Origin: Cyanoderma ruficeps
Lineage: Eukaryota > Chordata > Aves > Passeriformes > Timaliidae
Length of the DNA: 64,000 nt
Direction: 5' to 3'
Assembly (NCBI GenBank): GCA_008694505.1
Contig: VZDJ01000056.1
Coordinates: 4,591,205 to 4,655,204 of the forward strand
Shown one piece after another: positions 1 to 14,500 of this stretch. A program made the translations under genes and the position numbers. The first letter of the stretch is position 1. Each line of letters begins with the position of its first letter. The notes under the pieces were generated by a model, which was given only the letters and a program-made list of their open reading frames with translations, did not search any database and had not been told where the DNA came from.

Positions 1-1030
1 CTGAGTTTACTCCTGTTTCCCATCACCTCACCATTCTCACTCCTGCATCTGTTTGGTCTCTGCAGTTTGGTGCAGCTGCACATCCACTGCACTTCAATGT
101 CTCCCTGCTAAAGGTCCCAACTCACAATTCAGCAAACAGCAAATGTGCTGCTGCCCACCTGCTCCCCCAGGCCAGGCACCTGAGGAGTGGCTTTGTAAGA
201 GGCACAGCCTTTAGTCCAAGAGATACTGCTATAGAAAATATGTACTTGTACATTTTCTGCTATTCAGTGGGATGCGGAAAGTAAAAGGAAATGAAAAATC
301 AGTAACTTATTCAATTCAATGAGCAGATGCAAGTTATACCCTTCCACATAGACTTCTCTATACTAAATATTAATCATAGCAATTAGACTTTCTAGAAGAT
401 GACATTGTGCTTTCTCAAACTGATAAAGAACACTAAGACTCACTCCTCGAGTTCTGTGATACCTGAACTATTGCATTGCTATGCGTAACATTAGAAGAAT
501 GAAACAATTCCAACCTATACCGTTCTGACCAAAATGACACAACTGAAGCAGTGTTCAGCTTCTCTGTGTGCTCTCTGAATACAATCTGAGCCTTTGTTCA
601 CAGCATTTACACCTGACAATACACTATAAAGAAAGTTAGAAAAGCAGCAACAAGATAAAACCAAACCCAGCTGAGGATCAGACCTCCCAAGTCATTCAGT
701 GAAGATGAGAATGAAAAGCTGTATCATTTCAATTAAACTCTCATCCAAGCACTCTCAAGATCTACCCAGTCTGTATTTTTTAATCTATCAGGCTAAAATG
801 AAGAACTGTTTGATCCCTGTGTTTTTTTTTTCATCATATTGACTGAGGGCTTACATTTGCCACTCGCCATTTGAAATAATGCAGCCAAGTTCTCACTGGG
901 TAAAAACTGAAAAAAACAATGGAATGAAAGAAACTTTCATGCAAGTCCTGAAATAAGGGCTATTTGTGTAGGTTTATTCTAGTTTGGTCCTGAACTGAAG
1001 CTTCAGTTAAACACGCATCCTCTGTCCAGA

Positions 1031-1258
1031 CTTATTTAGATTGGATATTAAGAAAAAATTCTCCACTGAAAGCGTTGTCAAGCAGTGAACAGGCTGCCCA
1101 GGGAAGTGGTTGAGTCACCACCCCTGCAGGTACACAAAAAATGTGTAGAGGTGGCACTCAGGGACATGGTTTAGTTGTGGCTTGGCAGTGCTGGGTTCAT
1201 GGGTGGATTTCATGATCTTAAAAATCTTTTCCAACCTAAATTATTCTTTGATTCCCTA
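1031..1258 (+). mobile_element. CR1 LINE, 3'-end fragment
   Basis: The order of phrases is diagnostic of avian CR1 3' ends: ttggatattaagaaaaaatt, then caggctgcccagggaagtgg, then gggacatggtttagt, then cagtgctgggttcatgg, then ttccaacctaaattattctt. It ends in a degenerate copy of the usual ATTCTATGATTCT tail. It is 5'-truncated as most CR1 copies are, has several small changes, and carries no open reading frame. It lies antisense to FHIT. Confidence 0.92.
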
Positions 1259-2320
1259 ATTTTGTGTCAGCGCTGCCACGTCACCTTCCATGAACAAGCC
1301 CTTATTAACGCCACGCACAGAGATGGCAAACAGCTCTTTTTCTCCAAAGGCAACATCCCACTCTTTTTCTTGCTCCCTTCCCCGTGTTTGTGGGCTGTCA
1401 GATGAGTCACTGGCTCTTTGAGATGACTCTGCTCCATTAGGGACTGTAATTTCCCCCTGTGTAGCCCACTTGTGTTTTGAGCACAGTTTTCGTGCCCACA
1501 CTTCGGAACGGGAGAGCTGCGGAGCCCAGCGGAGGAAAAGCTTCCAGTGCGAGGATTAGAAGAAATTTGCAACGTTGTGTTTGTAGCATTTTGTACTCCA
1601 TTGTTCCCAGAGATAAAGCCTTCCCTTTTACTTGCAAGATCTTTGTGTTCCTCTCTACAATCAAGGAGAGGAAATCTGACTGTAAACCTCTTTGTTCTAT
1701 ATTATCATTTCATGTTGGTTTGGTGTGTTAATCAACGTGTCAGTAATGGCTGCAAAGAGAACTCATTCAATCCTCAAATAAAGAGAAATCTGAGCTTTCT
1801 AACAGTGGCACATTTTCTAGTGGATAAGCTTTTTCACAGAGTAATTATTTCATTTTCCAGAAAGATTACTGATTACATCACATTGGAAAAAACTAAGAGA
1901 GGGGCCCTTTATCTTCCCCATGTTTCTGCAATTCTTGTACAAACTTATACTTGTTACCAGGAAAAATGACAAATTTGCCATCTGATCAAAATGTTAACAA
2001 GGTAAGTGTCAGTGAGATGGATCACTGACTGTCACTGCAAGCCAGAACATGAGGATACATTGATATTTCTCAATATATTCACTGCTTCCCCAATGTTCGC
2101 TAACAACATTTCTACTGCGAGTGTAATAAATCACACAGAAATAACAAGCTGCATAGGATCTCGAGGATATGATAGATTTGTCGTGATAGCTGCATCTGCA
2201 AGGTAGAAAACAATTGGTAATGATCTATAGAAAGACCTAATCAACTGTCATTTGCTATAATGTGGCAGATGAAGCAGAGATGTGAAATCCATAACACTTC
2301 TTTAGCCACTGCCCTCCCCA

Positions 2321-2335
2321 TACACACACACACAC
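2321..2335 (+). repeat. (AC)n microsatellite
   Basis: A short run of about seven AC units, ending cacacgtgtc. Confidence 0.9.
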
Positions 2336-3155
2336 GTGTCAAGTGGGGAATAGTAAAAAGAATTAATGAGCTTTGGGGTCACAGAAGTAGAAAAGAAAGT
2401 TAATAGCATGCCCTGGATGCAATCATTAAATCATACACTGCTGAACAAGGCAAGGGATAATCACAGAAGCTGCACAGTCCTGTGACAGCAGTAAAGGCTT
2501 TTAGCAAGCCTGCGCCTCCTCCTTTGCTTTATTTCTTTTACATATATTTCATTATTTTAAAAAGTACTTTCTGTCAAAGTAGGGCTGGATAAGTAAGGGA
2601 AAAGCACATTTTAAGTTCACAAGAGGTCTCAGAGGACTGAAGTCTGTATGTGCCAAGGTTCCGGCAGCACAGGAGACCAAAATCAAATGTCTGTTTTGCA
2701 CTGGGCTGTGGCAGGTCCCAAAGTGGCTGCTGAGGCTTTCGCGTTCCTTTGCCTGCCCCCATGGGGGAGGGAAATGCACACCTTCCAGAACATACATGCA
2801 AGGTGTGCAGCTTCAGTTTTCTGAAACAAAATCTAACAGAACCATCTTCCTGGGAGCTCAAGTGTTGCCTAGGGTTAAAACCTAAAGTCATGAATTTCAG
2901 ATACTGAAATATCCTCTCTGCATCACATGCCCCATTGCCACCTGCCTACAATAACTCTCAGGTGAAGAACCAACACTCAGCTAGAAACCCAGAAGCTTCC
3001 AAGGTTACACAAACTGTTCTGTGGAGACTTTTCTTGCTGGCCACACCAGGAAAGGCTCTCTGGAAAACAAGGCGGTGTAGCGCATGCAAGGGGAATCCTG
3101 GGTCTAAAATTTCAAAAGTAAAATTCAATCCATTTTTATAAGGTTCGAATCAATA

Positions 3156-3193
3156 TTTTCCTTTTTTTTTCCCTCCCTTTCTTTTTTTCCCTT
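3156..3193 (+). repeat. Pyrimidine-rich T/C tract
   Basis: T runs alternate with CCC over about 38 nt. This is low-complexity sequence with no splice-site context in the FHIT direction. Confidence 0.85.
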
Positions 3194-4214
3194 ATTTTGT
3201 TGGGTTTTTGTGTATTTTATTCCCCAGAAAGATTGGTAGAAGAATAATGGCTGCTTTGTGCTACTTTGCTTACAAATCACATTTTGCTAAGTGAATGCAT
3301 TTCTGAGAACACAGGAATTGCTGTGCTGCCTCAGCACAGCAGTGCTCTGCCCCAGCATCCTGCCTGGCAGCTGCTGCAGGAGAATGTGCAGGAAACCTCC
3401 TAGTGGGCAATTATGGGAAAACCTGTTCAGATCCAAAATTTTCTTCAAGCCCCTCTATCACTCAATAAAATTGGCACATCTTGAAACGTGGAGGTTTTTC
3501 TCTTTGCAAGCATTTGTTTCAAGTCCTTCCCAGTGTTTGGAACTTAGCATTTTTTCCACATCAGAGAGCTTGCTAAAAGCTACATTTTCAAAAGTCCTTA
3601 TCTTCCTGCCTGGCACTAAGCAAAGCTGGACACATTTTGGAAAGGACTCAGCTCCTTGGTGAAATGGAACTGCTGAGTTCTTTTGCAAATCTGTCCTTAA
3701 AGGGTCACAACAGGAGCTGCTCTGTGTAGAGCAGCTTGAAAATCTGTCCTCAGTGGGAGGTGCTAAGCCTTCAGAAAGCTGGTGCTCAACACTTTTGATA
3801 ATCTGGCCCCAAGTTAAGTATCAGGGGCCAAATTAAGTGATTTAGAGGCAGAAATACCCTACTGACTGCAGTGGAAATTTCCACTTGCCAATGAATGGCT
3901 CAATAGGATTCTGGAATAATAGAGCCATGAAAAGTGGATAATACAACAAATAAACATCAAAGGGTAAGACTTTCCTTTTCAATCATGTCTGCTTGTGCTC
4001 TGCAAAAAAGGACTGAAATATTCTGACATGAAAGGAGAAGGAATAGTTAACTGCACAGCCAAGCATTTCCTTCTGAGATGAACACACAGCTTTTCTTAGA
4101 AACGGTGATTTCTTAGTATTCATGTGACAGTTGGTAATGATGATACATGTCTTACATGATACATAAGACACTGGTGGTACTTGAACTAATCTCCTGGATT
4201 AGTCTCCTCTTCTT

Positions 4215-4372
4215 ATCACAGAATCATAGGATGGTTTGGGTGGGAAGGGACCTTAAAAAAAATCTAGTACAACTCCACTGTCATGGACAGGGGCACCTTC
4301 TACCAGATGAGGTTGTTCCAAGCCTCATCCAATGTGGCTTTGAACAATTCCAGGGATGGAGACATGCTCCAA
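4215..4372 (-). mobile_element. CR1 LINE, 3'-end fragment
   Basis: The segment opens with atcacagaatcataggatgg and continues through tttgggtgggaagggacc and ttgaacaattccagggatgg. This is the reverse complement of an avian CR1 3' end, so the element points to the minus strand, the same sense as FHIT. The similarity fades after about 4372. It is a different subfamily from the copy at 14349. Confidence 0.9.
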
Positions 4373-5246
4373 AGAGAGAACAGCCTTACATTTCTCCAGT
4401 TCTTTTCCACTCTGGGAGTGAAGCTTTGCCAGTCAAGCTATTTTGCTTAGGAACAAGTGACTTCCCTCTCTCTCCCTTAGATATTTTCAACATTCAGCCA
4501 CTTCCATCCATGATTTTGATCAAAAGTAAGTTTGCACACAACTATTTTGAGTGCTTGTGGCATTTTTGACAAAGAATTTTAGGGGAACTTAGTGGTATTT
4601 TAAATTAACTTAGCCACCACAGAGCTTGAACCTCAGACAGTTTCCCCACATTCCCATGGCAATTTTGGCCGTCCTTACTAGCATCATTAAGAATTCTGTC
4701 CTTCAGTTCTGATGGAATACCCCATTAGTGAAGGTTTCCTGCACATTTAGAGAAGGCTTGAGCATGAAGCTAAGGAGGGTAATTATGTTGAGGGCTGGAC
4801 GTAAGTAAAAGATGTTTCCTCATGGCTTCAGGTCTCCTCCAAAGCCCTGGACAGAACACTGGTATTTACAGCTCCCTCTAACATACCTGCAGGGCTACAC
4901 AGGATTTTTGGGGCTGTAGGAATATTCACAGAAACTGAAGACATCATGTTAGAAGGACATCAGGAAGGTATCAGGGTAGCTCATCAAGGAAGAAAATTGG
5001 GCACCAGGCTGATTATCAGAACAAGGTAATTTAGCAAGTGTTAATGTCAGCTTTCTGTTGCAGAAATTATTTGTCTTGGTGAAGCTATGAGGTAAGAAAA
5101 AAGAAACTGAGACACGAAAGTTACTGAACACTCCTTCCCCCAAAGGGAGAGAGCAAGGCAGAGGATGAACATTTTCATTTCACCAGAGGAAATCTGGTTA
5201 TCAAGATGTAATCTGTTAATAAATGCTGTTCCATGTAATTAAAAGA

Positions 5247-5262
5247 AAACAACAACAACAAC
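5247..5262 (+). repeat. (AAC)n short repeat
   Basis: About five AAC units (aacaacaacaacaacag). Confidence 0.85.
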
Positions 5263-6454
5263 AGCAAAAGCCACTAAACGATTGTGGACCAGCAGGATAC
5301 AAGAAACTCTCCATGGAGAGTGGCAATTCAGAGAACACCCACCATGCTGCCCACCTTCCCTATTCCTCCTCTAGAAACAGACCCATTTTACACATGGTGA
5401 TTAAGGCACTAAAGCCAAAAGTATTAACATGATTCACATGTAGAAAACAAGGTTATTAGAAGTAGGGATCATTTCAGCATATTGTTCTCCCTAATAACCA
5501 TAGCAATGAGTAATTGAGTTTCAGGCAATCTCCAAGGTGGTGCTTTGTAGAGAAAACGGAACTTGGCATGATGTCTACTTTTCCTTTAATTACATTGCCC
5601 TAATGAGCAACTTTCTTTACTCTCAGCAAATTTATTTCTTGAGAAGAAGCAACAGCAATAAACATGTAAAAAGGATCACCAGGTAGCACCTGAGAAGAAA
5701 CATCAGCAGCTTAAAATGACAAGAGATTGCTAAAAGTGGTGGAAAAACACCAGATTGTTCTCAGCTTCATTATGCTTATCACCCTTAAAAGCAAAGTAAA
5801 GGGTGTCAGTGGAGCACATTATCTAACCTGGGAAGTGTCCTTGTTCTACTGTCATTTCCCTTTTGCACATTCCTGAGAACAACCCAGAAACACGAAGTGC
5901 TGATACATCAATCCACAACTCCTCTGCTCACACAGCAGCAGAGGGCAATTCTGCCTCATGCCCTTGTGCAAGATGAAAAGAGAAAATCACATGCCAATAA
6001 CATCCTACTGAGTGTCAATATCTCCACTGCAACCTAATACAGAGGATAAAGGGCTGGCTTTTCCAAAGTCTTTAAGGTGTTTAGACATCTGACTCCTGTT
6101 GAAAGTCAACGGCTGTTTTGCTTATCTTTTTTTAGAAAATCATTTGAGAATCCACTTATGGCAAAGGACCCCTTGAATCTGCCTTTCTGGAGGCAAAAAG
6201 CTGGGACATTTCATACATATGTTCATCTTTCTTTTTTTCCCTAAGCATTTGCCAGGAGACACCATACCAGTGAAGATAGACCCCCTTTTCCACAGCTGGG
6301 TGAACATGTCATCTCTTGTTAAAATTCCTGAGGTGTCCACCTTCAGAGAGCAGCAATTGCTGCTGCTCACAGGCCTTGGTAGAATGAAGCCAGTGCACTA
6401 CCAGGTGACAATCTGACTTTTTAAATGCCAGTAGTATTATTCTTCAGGCAAACT

Positions 6455-6555
6455 CCCCCAAAAAACAAAACAAAAAAACCCCAACAAAACCCAAAACAAA
6501 ACAAAACAAACAAACAACTTCAACAACAACCAAAACCAAAACCACCAAAAAAACA
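6455..6555 (+). repeat. A/C-rich low-complexity tract
   Basis: About 100 nt made almost only of A and C, in AAAAC, AAAC, AAC and AACC units. On the FHIT-sense strand it is a G/T-rich run. Confidence 0.9.
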
Positions 6556-6894
6556 GAAATGGAAGCAAAGTTCTTGAGAGTCATTCCAGTTTTCAGTGTT
6601 GCTCAAAGCTGAGGAGCACATCCTGGAATATCTACCAGCTGCCTTAGGACCACACTTTCCTACAGGGAAGCAAGGGCTTCAAATGCTGTATTACTCCACA
6701 TAGCTGTAGATGGGTGATCAATCCACCTTTTGTTTGTTCATGGATGCATCTGCACTCAGCAGTTTTGCCCTGACTCACTCCAGTACTTCACAGGGTCCCT
6801 TCACCTCTCTGCATCAAAGCTGCAAGTACTGTTACTTAATGTACTCACAGAGGCAGGAGGAAACTTCATTTATACACATTAAAAAAATATATAT

Positions 6895-6895
6895 N
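6895..6895. other. Unresolved base (N)
   Basis: A single ambiguous base in an AT dinucleotide stretch. The other two in the window are at 8522 and 27898. Confidence 0.95.
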
Positions 6896-8521
6896 ATACT
6901 CTGAGGTCTTCAAAAACAGGCTCTTCAGATGTAAAAGTGTGAAATGAAATTATCTTCAAACAGAAAATCTGAAAGTGCCAATGGCAGCAGACACGGAAGG
7001 CCTTAAATGTTTATGCAGCTTTATGTATTGCTATTTCTTCAGTAAGTCTGCCAAGGAAATGGCAGGGGTATGGGAAGAAAGTATGTTAGCACTTATAGTC
7101 TACTCATAAATGCATTAAATGCAACTATTTTACTGAGAAAAAAGCCAGGAAGAGAGCAGAGGCCCATCTCCTAGGGAGCTAATCTCAATTACTGCTCCCC
7201 ATCATGCTTCAGTGGAAGAGAACCCTGCATAGAGCCCGTGCTGTATGAGACCTGGCAGTTGTGTGCATTTGTCCCTTCAAAGACACTCATGTAATGAATG
7301 AGAATAGACTTTTTCCTTACAAAAAGAAAGAAAAAAGTGATTGTTCCAGGAAAAGACGAATTCTAACCCAGGCCTTCCATTAAAATTCTATTTATTACAA
7401 TACCTTCCCACTTCCACAGAGATTACAATCCCTAAAAGCAGGATACCAGTACACAGAAGTCATCTACGTAGGCAAAAGGAAGACACAAATGTTTAGTTGG
7501 ATTTGCTTATATGTTTACCACAAAATTATGATCAATTTTTGCAATTAAATGCAGACAGGGATTTTTTTGGCATCCTCATACACAATGCTGCAGCTATCCG
7601 GGCAAAGTGGGACAAAGGCTCCCTTACTTCCTTGTTTCCCTGTTTTTTTGGAATACTTGTGTTTGGATAGCTATAATTAGGCTGTAACTCAGCCAAACGG
7701 GATTTTGAAGCTTTCTTTTCCTTGGAGCAGTAAATGCCACTGCTTGATGTGGGCACCAGTTGTCACTTTCTCCAATTTGCAGGATGCAAAAGCTGAATTG
7801 GGAAAAATGCTGCAATGTGCTACCTGAAACCCTTTCAGGGGCTCCCTGCAGCACTGGGAGGCACAGGCAGCCAAAAGAAATTGTGAGCTCACTTTGCTAG
7901 CTGCAACTCTTCGCTGTCAGAAAGATAAAAGTTTCCTGCACATGCAAAATAGCAGCATGAGCTGTTTTTGAAAACAGATCATACATTTCTGGAAATTAAC
8001 TGAATTTTGGAGATGCTTCATTTCTCCCCCCAAGGAAATGCTGTCAGCTCCTCTCTTCTGAGCATCCTGTGTGTTTTAAAACACGCAATTCCACAGAGAA
8101 TATTCCATCAGGGATATCAGTATGTTGAAACTCTCTGAGGAGACATCACCCATTCTGCAGTCACAGTTCTTCGCTCCCCCAGTCCTGACAGGTACCTGTG
8201 GTTCAAAGCTGGGAATTTGGTCTGCTCATGGCTCTGCTGGACCCCACCTGCCCCTACAGCACCACAGAAACACCGAGCAGAGCTACAAACACTGTCTAAT
8301 AAATTTGAGGGCTGGAGAACAGTAGGAGAGAGGGGAGCAGATTCTCACATCATCAGGAGGGAAATAGGCTTTTAAAAAGCCAGTTGTGTCTGTGCACAAC
8401 AATGAAGCTTTATGTCTATATAAACTGACAAGTCAAATTGTCCTCCTGGGCCCAATTCTCAACATCAGTGCCATTTGAGGCAATGGCTGCCTCCTGCCTC
8501 TGCAGCCGAATGGCTCTGTCT

Positions 8522-8522
8522 N
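8522..8522. other. Unresolved base (N)
   Basis: A single ambiguous base in otherwise ordinary intron. Confidence 0.95.
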
Positions 8523-8624
8523 TAAATTTAAAGTATTCATTTTCTTAAGGCCAAGGATTAAAGCAATTTAGGAAAATTGCTGCAACCTAGCACCAAAGTC
8601 AATCCTTAACACAGAAAAGAAACA

Positions 8625-8676
8625 ATGATGCTTAATAAAATATCATGGTGCTTAAATAAAATGGTGCTTAAACAAA
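8625..8676 (+). repeat. Short tandem repeat, 16-bp unit, about three copies
   Basis: The last two units read atggtgcttaaataaa (8645-8660) and atggtgcttaaacaaa (8661-8676). A looser 20-bp copy (atgatgcttaataaaatatc) precedes them. Confidence 0.75.
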
Positions 8677-11600
8677 ACCAAATTGTGCACAATTATGTTA
8701 ACACTCTGTTAAACTAAGTTCTCACTCTGCTGCAATGTATTATTAAAATATCCTTTCTGAAACTGAAATAACACTTTCTTTTCCCCCAGTATGGCAACAG
8801 GTCTGTGGTTACTTTGCATTGCTTTCCTGGCAAAACCATTGCAATAAAAGATAACACCCACTCATTCTATACCCATTTTACCATCAGCTTCTCGTCTTGT
8901 GTGGCCTTAATCCCTTGCCAGGTCTGCACAGGATTTAAGTGTGATTTGGTTTCTGTTTACCAACTACCTGCTCCAATATTCTGAACCTTAAAGAGAACAG
9001 GGGAGCATTTCATTTGAAGTTCAAGGCAGAGTTTTAATTTGGCAAAGAAAAATATCTCTTTAGAAAATGGCAGCTCCCTGATAGGTTGGTTTGCTCTCCA
9101 TATCATCAATTCCAAAAAGCTGAGTACTTAGGATACTAATGGGGCATGTTCTCCCCACCAGCATGAATTCAACTTGCACTGCCTCAAAGGATCAGCAGAG
9201 ATCTGAAGACAGTTTTACCTCAGGACTGGGAATACACAGGAAGCATCTCAACAAGTCCAAGCATTGCCAGTGTGAACAGGCCTCAGAGACCAAGTCCAAT
9301 TTAATCTTTTTATCAGCGAGTTGTCCTTGGTTGGAGGCTCTTTGTCACAAAGTGACTTGGCAATGAAGTACCATCAAGGACACAAAAAGAGCAAATACTC
9401 CATGAACTAAACACAACCAACATCCTACACAAGAAGAAGAAGCCAAGAGATTCTTTGCAACGGTCACAAAAATTTGCATCTACTCTGTTATAGATGAAAT
9501 GTAAGTGGTTCTTGGCAGCCAATATCTTTGAACCTGGGAGGACAATGACTGTAAAATCCCTGAGGCAGGAAAGGGTAAGGAGCACCATGAGCAGCGATGG
9601 AATGCAGAGAGACAGCCAGAGTAGAGGGCAATGAGGCTTATCCATGGTATGTAAAATGCCAAATGTACATTGCCTTCCAGACAAAGCCTAGGTGTAAAGG
9701 GCATGTGTGTGATCGTGAGGGATGGCTGCCTTGATGGGAAACCTTCAACCACTTCTAATTCCTTTCCATAGCTGAGCTGTTTCCATTTCTCTAGATCCTG
9801 TGGAAGATTCCACAATGAATGAAATGGCTCTTAATCAGATCAGATCATGATATCCTGCTATCTTAAAGTAAGTGCAGCAGCACAGACAGCATAGAGGAAG
9901 GTCTCAGAGATTTCAGGTGTCAAATTAAGAAGTACCTCACAGTGTTGGAAAGGACAGAAAATACCACAAACAGTGGGGGAGATAAATGTGACCATAGGAC
10001 AGCTCCCAGTACTGCTACTGGGCCTTACTGACAAATTTGTCAGCTTTGCCTCATGTAGGCATGGAATAAGCTTGCAGGGCATACCAGCATTATCCAGGGG
10101 GCTTCAAATCCTAATCAGACAAAATATTATGGTCCAGAAAATAAATTATCCTGTTTAAAACAAAAAGGAACTTCATTTGATGGGAAAAACCCATTATTTC
10201 AGGTTAACTAAAAATGATATTTTGTCTATCCATTTACGACACCAAATCCACAATTTTTGGCACAGTTCTAGGTTCTACTGCAATATTCTCAGCTGGAAAT
10301 ATGCACACACAGTTCATCTGCCCTGCCTGAGTCACTAAAATATCAAAAGACTCAGGAAGCAACTGGGAAAGGTTCACACCCCTTGACTAGGAGAACCTCC
10401 TTTGATGCTTGCAGTCAGAAAAAGCAACATTGTAAAGACCAGGGTAAAATCCAAAGCCTACTGGGAAGAATTTATTTGCTGCTGCATCAGGAGATTGGAA
10501 AAATAAACCTGTACCTGGGAAAACCAGAGCTTTAAAAAACACCCCAAAAAACTACTTAGATTCTGTGCTGCTTCTGTCCTTTTCTCTGGGTTTAACCATT
10601 CAGGGTGCAGAGAGAGCAGGGTCTGGCCCCAGGGGAGTTCAGATGCAGCAGACTGATCTCCCAGCAGGCTACAGTATGTTCCCAGAAGGTACAATATCAC
10701 TCCGAGGCCAAGGAACAGCCTATTAGCTCTGCATGCCATTAATTTTCAGGAATAGTTCAATCTGATGCTCACAGGAGCTGTTGGGCATGTTTCCATTTTG
10801 TCTCACAGGACCTGGATGAGGGCTTATTTATCTCTTTACTTCATGCCTTACCTTTAAGCCTGTGCAGCTGAGTGCAGCTGTGCAGGTTTCCAGCCCTCTG
10901 CCAGGCTCCGTGCCCAGCAGCAGGCAGGACGCTGTCTGCAGGTCGGAGTGATGGCATGTCACAGTCAAAGCCATTCAGGGACAATTAAACTTCAGGCTCG
11001 TTCAACTAAACTTCTGAATTCACCACACTTCCCCTGTTTTGCCAGCCTGAAGAAACAGCCCAGCAGGTTCTTGACTCATATGCCAAAATGCCTCCTTCAT
11101 CCTCCCTGGAACTGGAAATGATTACTAATAGGTATTCTTGCTGAAATGATTTAACATAACGTGCTGAATGAGATCACTAAGTCAAAGTATCTTTTCCTAA
11201 GTGACTCTCTCGCTGCTTGCCTGAATGCCAGAGGGGAAGGAGGATAGCACGAAGTGAATTCTTTCACTGGCTTTTTACAAAATCTCATAAATTACTGAAG
11301 AACTCGCAGTGGGAAGTTTCACTCAGGTTCATTACAAGAGATCCACGATGCAGGTCTGGCAGGCAGAGGAGGATGGGGACACGGGGGTGTGGATTAACCT
11401 GTCTCTCACACTTTCCCCTTTTCCAGTGCTCCCCAGCCTAGGCTGGGAACTGCAGACAGGCAGTGAAATGAGGTGGGCGTGAGACCAAGGCTGGTGAGGG
11501 GCTGGGCTCTCTTCGCCCCTGGGTGTGCATCACTGTGGCAGCTGCATCTGGCACAGGAGGCTGCAGGCACCAAGTGAAACACTGGGGAGGAACACAAAAC

Positions 11601-14494
11601 TCACCTCAGCATGCCAGGGATGCTCAGGGTTTCACTGAGAGGCCAGGCTGCCCTTACCCATCCAAATCTGTCAGCCTCAAAATTAACTTATTGAGGTCAG
11701 CACTCATAACAGGAGTGTGGAGTTTTGATTGAGTCTTCCTTTCTGAGAAAGCCCCATCGTCTCTGGCCCAGTACAGCTATTACCTGCCAACCTAAAGGAT
11801 GATGAATGTTATTTATATTGCAGTAATGGCTAACCACTCAGTGGAGACCAGGGACAGCCTGTGCTGTGGACTTTTCAAACACCCACTGAATGAGGGCTGC
11901 CCACAGCTGCCTGGGAGTGCTGAGACTTCTCAGGATAATGTTCTTGAATGTTTTGGACACGATGACCTCCAACAACTGCAGTACTTGTGCTGAGTGCAAC
12001 AACACAGGGGCCTGTTCTACAGTAAAGACCTTCATTCATACCAAATTCTTTTCAGTCACTGTGACATGCCCTTACAATAGCAAAGAACTCATCTACTTCA
12101 AAGAAAATAACTACATGATAAGAGGCTTTTAAGTTCCTTGATTAATAAATGTGAAACACAATCTCTTTAAAGCCAAACAGAAAACACAGAGGTATAAAGA
12201 GGTATTCTAATGGAAAGTTTTTCCTAATATTTAGCTGCTATTGTTCTGCTGTCCAAGAAATAAAGTGAATCAATGAATAAGAACTACTCAAGATGAAGAT
12301 GAGAAAAGTAATCTAGCAATAGTAAAAGATGAAGGGCCTGATCCTATAAAAAACCCTGTAAGACCAATTTAACTTTGGCATGTGCACACTTGCAGGATTA
12401 GGCTTCAAATAATTGCAGAGAAATGTAAGAACTGATAAACTATAGCTTTAGCTTTTCACTACAGTGAGCCCATTGAGTGGATAGGTAACACTTCCCAGGA
12501 AAAACCCTTCCAAGAAATAGCCCTGCAAAGATGCAGAGGAAATACATCTAAAATATTAAATGCAGATTTTTTTTTTTATTAGCGATTCCCTTTGTATCTT
12601 GGAAAAATCACACAGTGACTTCTTTCATATGCGCTGAGGTAAAAAATTCTAAAATATTAAATGACACATTCTACCAAGGAATGCCTTAGAGAAGGTGCTG
12701 TGAAATAAGTGTCAGCCCCTCTTTTATTCCTTCTACAATTAATTTTCCACTACTACAGTTCTAAAAATACATTCAGAAATCAGCAGACATTTGTGTCCAT
12801 CAGATACCTGATTAAAATACAAGTGCTAAGAAACACCTTAACTTTAATTATACTCTTTACACTTAAAAGCTGCTTTAGACAGGGCTGTGTCAGAGCTTCA
12901 TAGCCAAAAGCCTGAAGATCTCAGAGCCCAGTAAACAGACTAAGCAGGGAACAACCTGATATGCTTTCTTCTGCCTTTTCCCTCAGATGAGTGGTCACTC
13001 CAAAACTGAATGGGAGAAATTAAGCACACAGTGAGAGACTGAAAGTATTTTCTGGCTGTCTCAACTCTACAAGTCTCCTAAGAGGACTGATGTCTCAGCA
13101 TCTGGGCATTCCTTTCACTGTCAGGCACTAAGAGCAGTGGGATTTATCAGCAATCTGCTGAGCATATACAGATGACAACTGCAGAGCTTGGAGAGCTCAA
13201 AGGCATTTACAGACAGAAAGGGGTTTGCAAAAGACATGTCAAGCCAGAGCTGAGACCTGGAGCTTGTGAAAATTGCTCCCAATTGCTGTTAAACTTTTAG
13301 CTGTGGTACTTAAACCAGGCACTGCAATATGCACAATTTATCCTAGGTGTGCTTTACAATTGCACAGACTGTTTGAGGGGAGCTGATCAGCCTCCATCTC
13401 ACATTTCACAAGGAAAAGGCTGTTGGGATGATTTTGGAAGGTGGTCTTTGTTGCCTAAACTACAACTCCATCTATCACTCAAATACATGGAAATGAAGTG
13501 TCATTTATGAACAGGTTTTGGATTTTTAAAGTACAAATTTCATGAAAAATAGATTTAAAGCTCTCTTCAGCACCCACATCTCACCTAATGGTACTTTATC
13601 CCTCATCGATTTCCAGCCTGTTGCCCCACCATGATCTACACATCTTCCTAAATCTTTTAAAGTATCTTCTTGTCAAAAGGATATGACTTGCTGACATTAC
13701 ACAGAGATGCATTATATCAAAATGTTTTTTGCTGTACTGACATAAGCTCCAAATTATTTCCAAAGTCAGCTGAATTTTCAATAATTTGTCCCTTTTTCAT
13801 TTTTCAAAATAGCTTTATTCACTTATGATAGCAAATTGCTTAAGTCCCTCCATCCTCAATCCAGTGACAGAACTCAGCACCAAACTTTTTATGGCAGCAA
13901 ATGTATTTTTGTTTCCCTGGCATCCTAAAAAAAAATTAAACCTTTCTTCAGCTACAGTCTGTACAAAAGTGTGTAAGCTCTGTGGTGTTCAAGAATATCT
14001 ATTTAGACTCTGAGGCTATACATTCTTCTGCTAAAAGGTCCCTTATCACATCTATGTCTAAATATTTATGCTTCCTGTTTGCTAAAAGCAACACCTACAA
14101 TTGCTGTAATTGGAAATGATAAAATAAAAAATAAATTCTTTCCCAATTTGCCACCCTTTTGCATTTAACAACACTAAATATATAGCCTAGTTCATTAGAG
14201 TCTTGCCTGTTTCTTTTTAGCTATAACAAGGGAGAAATAATTATGTTAAAAAAGAAGCAAATAGATTTTTAAATATGACAGAAATGGAAAGAGATTTGAT
14301 GGGTTGATGCAGCATCTGAAACTCCTTAACACCTGTGAAAAGGAAAAGATCATAGAACCATACAGTCATTTAGGTGGAAAACACCTGTAGGATCACTGAA
14401 TCCAACCACTAACCCAGTACTGCCAAGCCTACCACTAACCCACACCGCTGAGAGTCCCATCTACACATCTTTTAAATACCCCCAGGAATTTTGA

Positions 14495-14500
14495 CTCCAC
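14495..14500. repeat. Target-site duplication, left copy (ctccac)
   Basis: This is identical to the hexamer at 14804-14809 on the other side of the LTR. In the uninterrupted CR1 only one copy is expected (…gactccaccacttccc…). Confidence 0.9.

Noticed and set aside
3130..3160. GGTTCGAATC, a tRNA B-box-like motif near 3141
   Set aside because: There is no A box, anticodon arm or acceptor pairing at the right distances, so it is neither a tRNA nor a clear tRNA-derived SINE.
12549..12664. Two copies of ctaaaatattaaatg about 100 bp apart
   Set aside because: It is a short AT-rich match expected by chance in this composition, with no shared flanks.
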